Source of the DNA: Caldibacillus thermoamylovorans
Lineage (GTDB): Bacteria; Bacillota; Bacilli; Bacillales; Caldibacillaceae
Length of the DNA stretch: 33,645 bases
NCBI RefSeq assembly: GCF_000751775.1
Contig: NZ_CCRF01000040.1
Span: 1-33,645 of the forward strand
Direction: 5' to 3'
Positions 32,453 to 33,645 of the stretch are shown here, one piece after another; position 1 is the stretch's first letter; the number at the start of each line of letters is the position of its first letter. The notes beneath the pieces are model-generated. The model saw only the letters and a list, made by a program, of their open reading frames with translations. It searched no databases and was not told where the DNA came from. Made by a program: the position numbers and the translations under genes.

Positions 32453-33313
32453 ATGGGACATTTACAGGCTGGTACAGTTGTTACTCTAGAAGTGGTCAGA
32501 AATACGGATTTTGGGCATTTCCTTAGCGATGGGTCAAATGATGTATTACTTCATAAAAATGAGCAAAACGGTGACATACAAATTGGTCAAAAAGTGGAAG
32601 TGTTTTTATTTCAAGATAAACAAGGACGCTTGACTGCGACAATGTCTTTACCTGAAGTTCGGGTTGGCACCTATGGCTGGTGTAAAGTTGTTGAAGTGAA
32701 AAACGATCTAGGTGTGTTCATCGATATTGGAACAAGTAAAGATATTTTAATCCATAGAGATGATTTACCAAAGCTCAAGGAAGTTTGGCCGCAAATCGGG
32801 GGCAGTTTGTATTGTACATTAAAAACAGATAAACGCGGTCGTCTTCTGGGAAAATTAGCGACGGAAAATGTAATGGAAGAATTATTCGTAAAAGCGGATC
32901 GTAATGTATTAAACAAAAATGTAACAGGCATTGTTTATCGCACTTTACATAGCGGTACTTTTATTATCACTGAAGAAGGTTATCGCGGTTTTATCCATGA
33001 AAGTCAACGAGATAAGGAACCGCGGGTGGGGGATCGTGTGACAGGGCGGATTATTGATGTCAAAGTGGATGGAACAGTTAATGTCTCTTTATTAAAGCGA
33101 GGATATGAAACATTGGACGATGATGCTGAGAAAATTTATACTTATTTGCAAAGTCGCGGCGGAAGTATGCCATATTCGGATAAAAGTGCCCCGGAAGATA
33201 TTGAAAAACGTTTTTCCATGAGTAAGGCTTCCTTTAAACGGGCACTTGGAAGACTATTGAAGGCAGGAAAAGTGTATCAAGAAGAAGGCTGGACGTACAT
33301 AAAGAAAGACTAA
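32453..33313 (+). CDS. cvfB: S1-domain RNA-binding protein of the CvfB family
   Basis: 286 aa from the ATG at 32453 (AGGAAGG ten bases before; an in-frame TTG at 32447 is less likely). It has three S1-like beta-barrels in tandem (about 1-65, 70-135 and 145-210; e.g. GWCKVVEVKNDLGVFIDIG, VTGRIIDVKVDGTVNVSLL) and a C-terminal winged helix (from DAEKIYTYLQSRGGSMPYSD to the end) for RNA binding. In Staphylococcus CvfB affects virulence and stress gene expression; in Bacillus subtilis the relative is YitL. It is divergent from yjcH. The 195-base gap shows no operator that I recognise. Confidence 0.9.
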   Translation: MGHLQAGTVVTLEVVRNTDFGHFLSDGSNDVLLHKNEQNGDIQIGQKVEVFLFQDKQGRLTATMSLPEVRVGTYGWCKVVEVKNDLGVFIDIGTSKDILIHRDDLPKLKEVWPQIGGSLYCTLKTDKRGRLLGKLATENVMEELFVKADRNVLNKNVTGIVYRTLHSGTFIITEEGYRGFIHESQRDKEPRVGDRVTGRIIDVKVDGTVNVSLLKRGYETLDDDAEKIYTYLQSRGGSMPYSDKSAPEDIEKRFSMSKASFKRALGRLLKAGKVYQEEGWTYIKKD

Positions 33314-33432
33314 ATAGGGGAAGATTCCGGTATTTAGAAGAAAGTGAACGAATTTCAATTACATTAAGATATATAAAAATTCACAGTAAAGATGCAAGTT
33401 CGACATAAGGTTTATGTATAATTTTTCAAAGA

Positions 33433-33468
33433 CCACCACGTCTAAATTTTTGACGTGGCGGTTATCCT
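33433..33468 (+). terminator. cvfB terminator
   Basis: CCACCACGTC (33433-33442), loop TAAATTTTT, GACGTGGCGG (33452-33461); the downstream T-run is weak (TTATCCTTT). Confidence 0.7.
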
Positions 33469-33519
33469 TTAGCTAATAGGAAAGTATAAATTTTTCAATT
33501 TCTGCTTTCCTAACGCATA
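33469..33519. repeat. 51-bp hairpin repeat, copy 2 (inverted)
   Basis: The reverse complement equals 15977-16027 except for one base. The hairpin TAGGAAAGTATAAATT / AATTTCTGCTTTCCTA keeps 14 of 16 pairs. Confidence 0.9.
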
Positions 33520-33580
33520 AGTGCTCTTGCGGCTCTGCTCTCGCCTAAAGGCTCGGCAATCGCCGAGTTTTCTTTACAGA
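33520..33580. repeat. GC-rich spacer between two repeats, probable repeat fragment
   Basis: AGTGCTCTTGCGGCTCTGC and GGCTCGGCAATCGCCGAG (the latter a short perfect hairpin, CTCGGC-AAT-CGCCGAG near 33552-33568) stand out from the AT-rich surroundings, then TTTTCTTTAC. It has no coding frame. Likely a piece of the same composite repeat. Confidence 0.45.
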
Positions 33581-33645
33581 ATAAGAAAGTATAAAAATAC
33601 AAGTAAATAACTTGGGATTAGTTTTATTGTCTAGCTCCAAGCGCC
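33581..33645. repeat. 198-bp interspersed repeat, copy 2 (cut by window end)
   Basis: The last 65 bases repeat 7124-7188 in the same orientation, with two differences (A/G at 33614 and G/A near the end). The window ends inside the element. Confidence 0.9.

Overview
The window is chromosomal DNA of a low-GC, endospore-forming Bacillaceae bacterium. This rests on a Spx/MecA/CoiA/PepF block, many spore genes (cotO, a CotY/CotZ-type coat gene, yjcA, spoVIF, a SpoVA trio), Bacillus-type ribosome binding sites, frequent TTG starts and a typical Bacillales T-box. Gene order follows the trpS-spx-mecA-coiA-pepF-spxH-yjbI-cwlQ-yjbK-sasB-ppnKA-yjbO-prpE-fabI-cotO-cotZ-yjcA-spoVIF-yjcF-yjcG-yjcH backbone known from Bacillus subtilis. 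Local insertions and losses interrupt it: I see no opp, yjbB/yjbC, yjbE, thiamine genes or cotVWX. The species cannot be fixed from the window alone.

Region 1 (1-8.7 kb) is stress and proteolysis control. trpS lies behind a tryptophan T-box. Spx is followed by the Clp adaptor MecA, the competence factor CoiA and oligopeptidase PepF. On the minus strand are a small membrane protein, then (plus strand) a strong candidate for the redox sRNA RoxS/RsaE with a Rex operator at its start, then the Spx adaptor SpxH coupled to a truncated haemoglobin. Spx and both of its ClpXP/ClpCP-related adaptor systems thus sit in one neighbourhood. A 198-bp interspersed repeat has inserted at the 3' end of spxH and supplies its last ~24 codons.

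Region 2 (8.7-15.9 kb) is housekeeping: a lytic transglycosylase and a CYTH triphosphatase (minus strand); small alarmone synthetase, NAD kinase and an RluD-type pseudouridine synthase (plus strand, a likely operon); PrpE phosphatase; a MerR regulator with a textbook 19-bp-spacer autoregulated promoter; and fabI behind a FapR operator.

Region 3 (15.9-18.0 kb) is an accessory insertion between fabI and cotO: a class II Fic protein whose leader is a 51-bp hairpin repeat (a second copy lies inverted at 33.5 kb), a 23-codon ORF with terminator, and a convergent EndA-like nuclease with no signal peptide.

Region 4 (18.2-30.3 kb) is spore biology: cotO, a CotY/CotZ protein, yjcA, two small unassigned proteins, then a six-gene glycan module (CgeB-like glycosyltransferase, CapG-type 2-epimerase, PseB/CapE-type 4,6-dehydratase, RmlD-type reductase, another SDR, GT2). 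Next comes a YhcN/YlaJ lipoprotein with SpoVAC-SpoVAD-SpoVAEb, a 52-bp tandem repeat, a YjcZ-type micropeptide, spoVIF and a small unknown protein. The glycan module probably decorates the spore surface, perhaps with a UDP-L-QuiNAc- or L-FucNAc-derived sugar (inference).

Region 5 (30.3-33.6 kb) holds the minus-strand yjcH-yjcG-yjcF group, cvfB, and a cluster of interspersed repeats. The last 65 bases are the beginning of a second copy of the 198-bp repeat.
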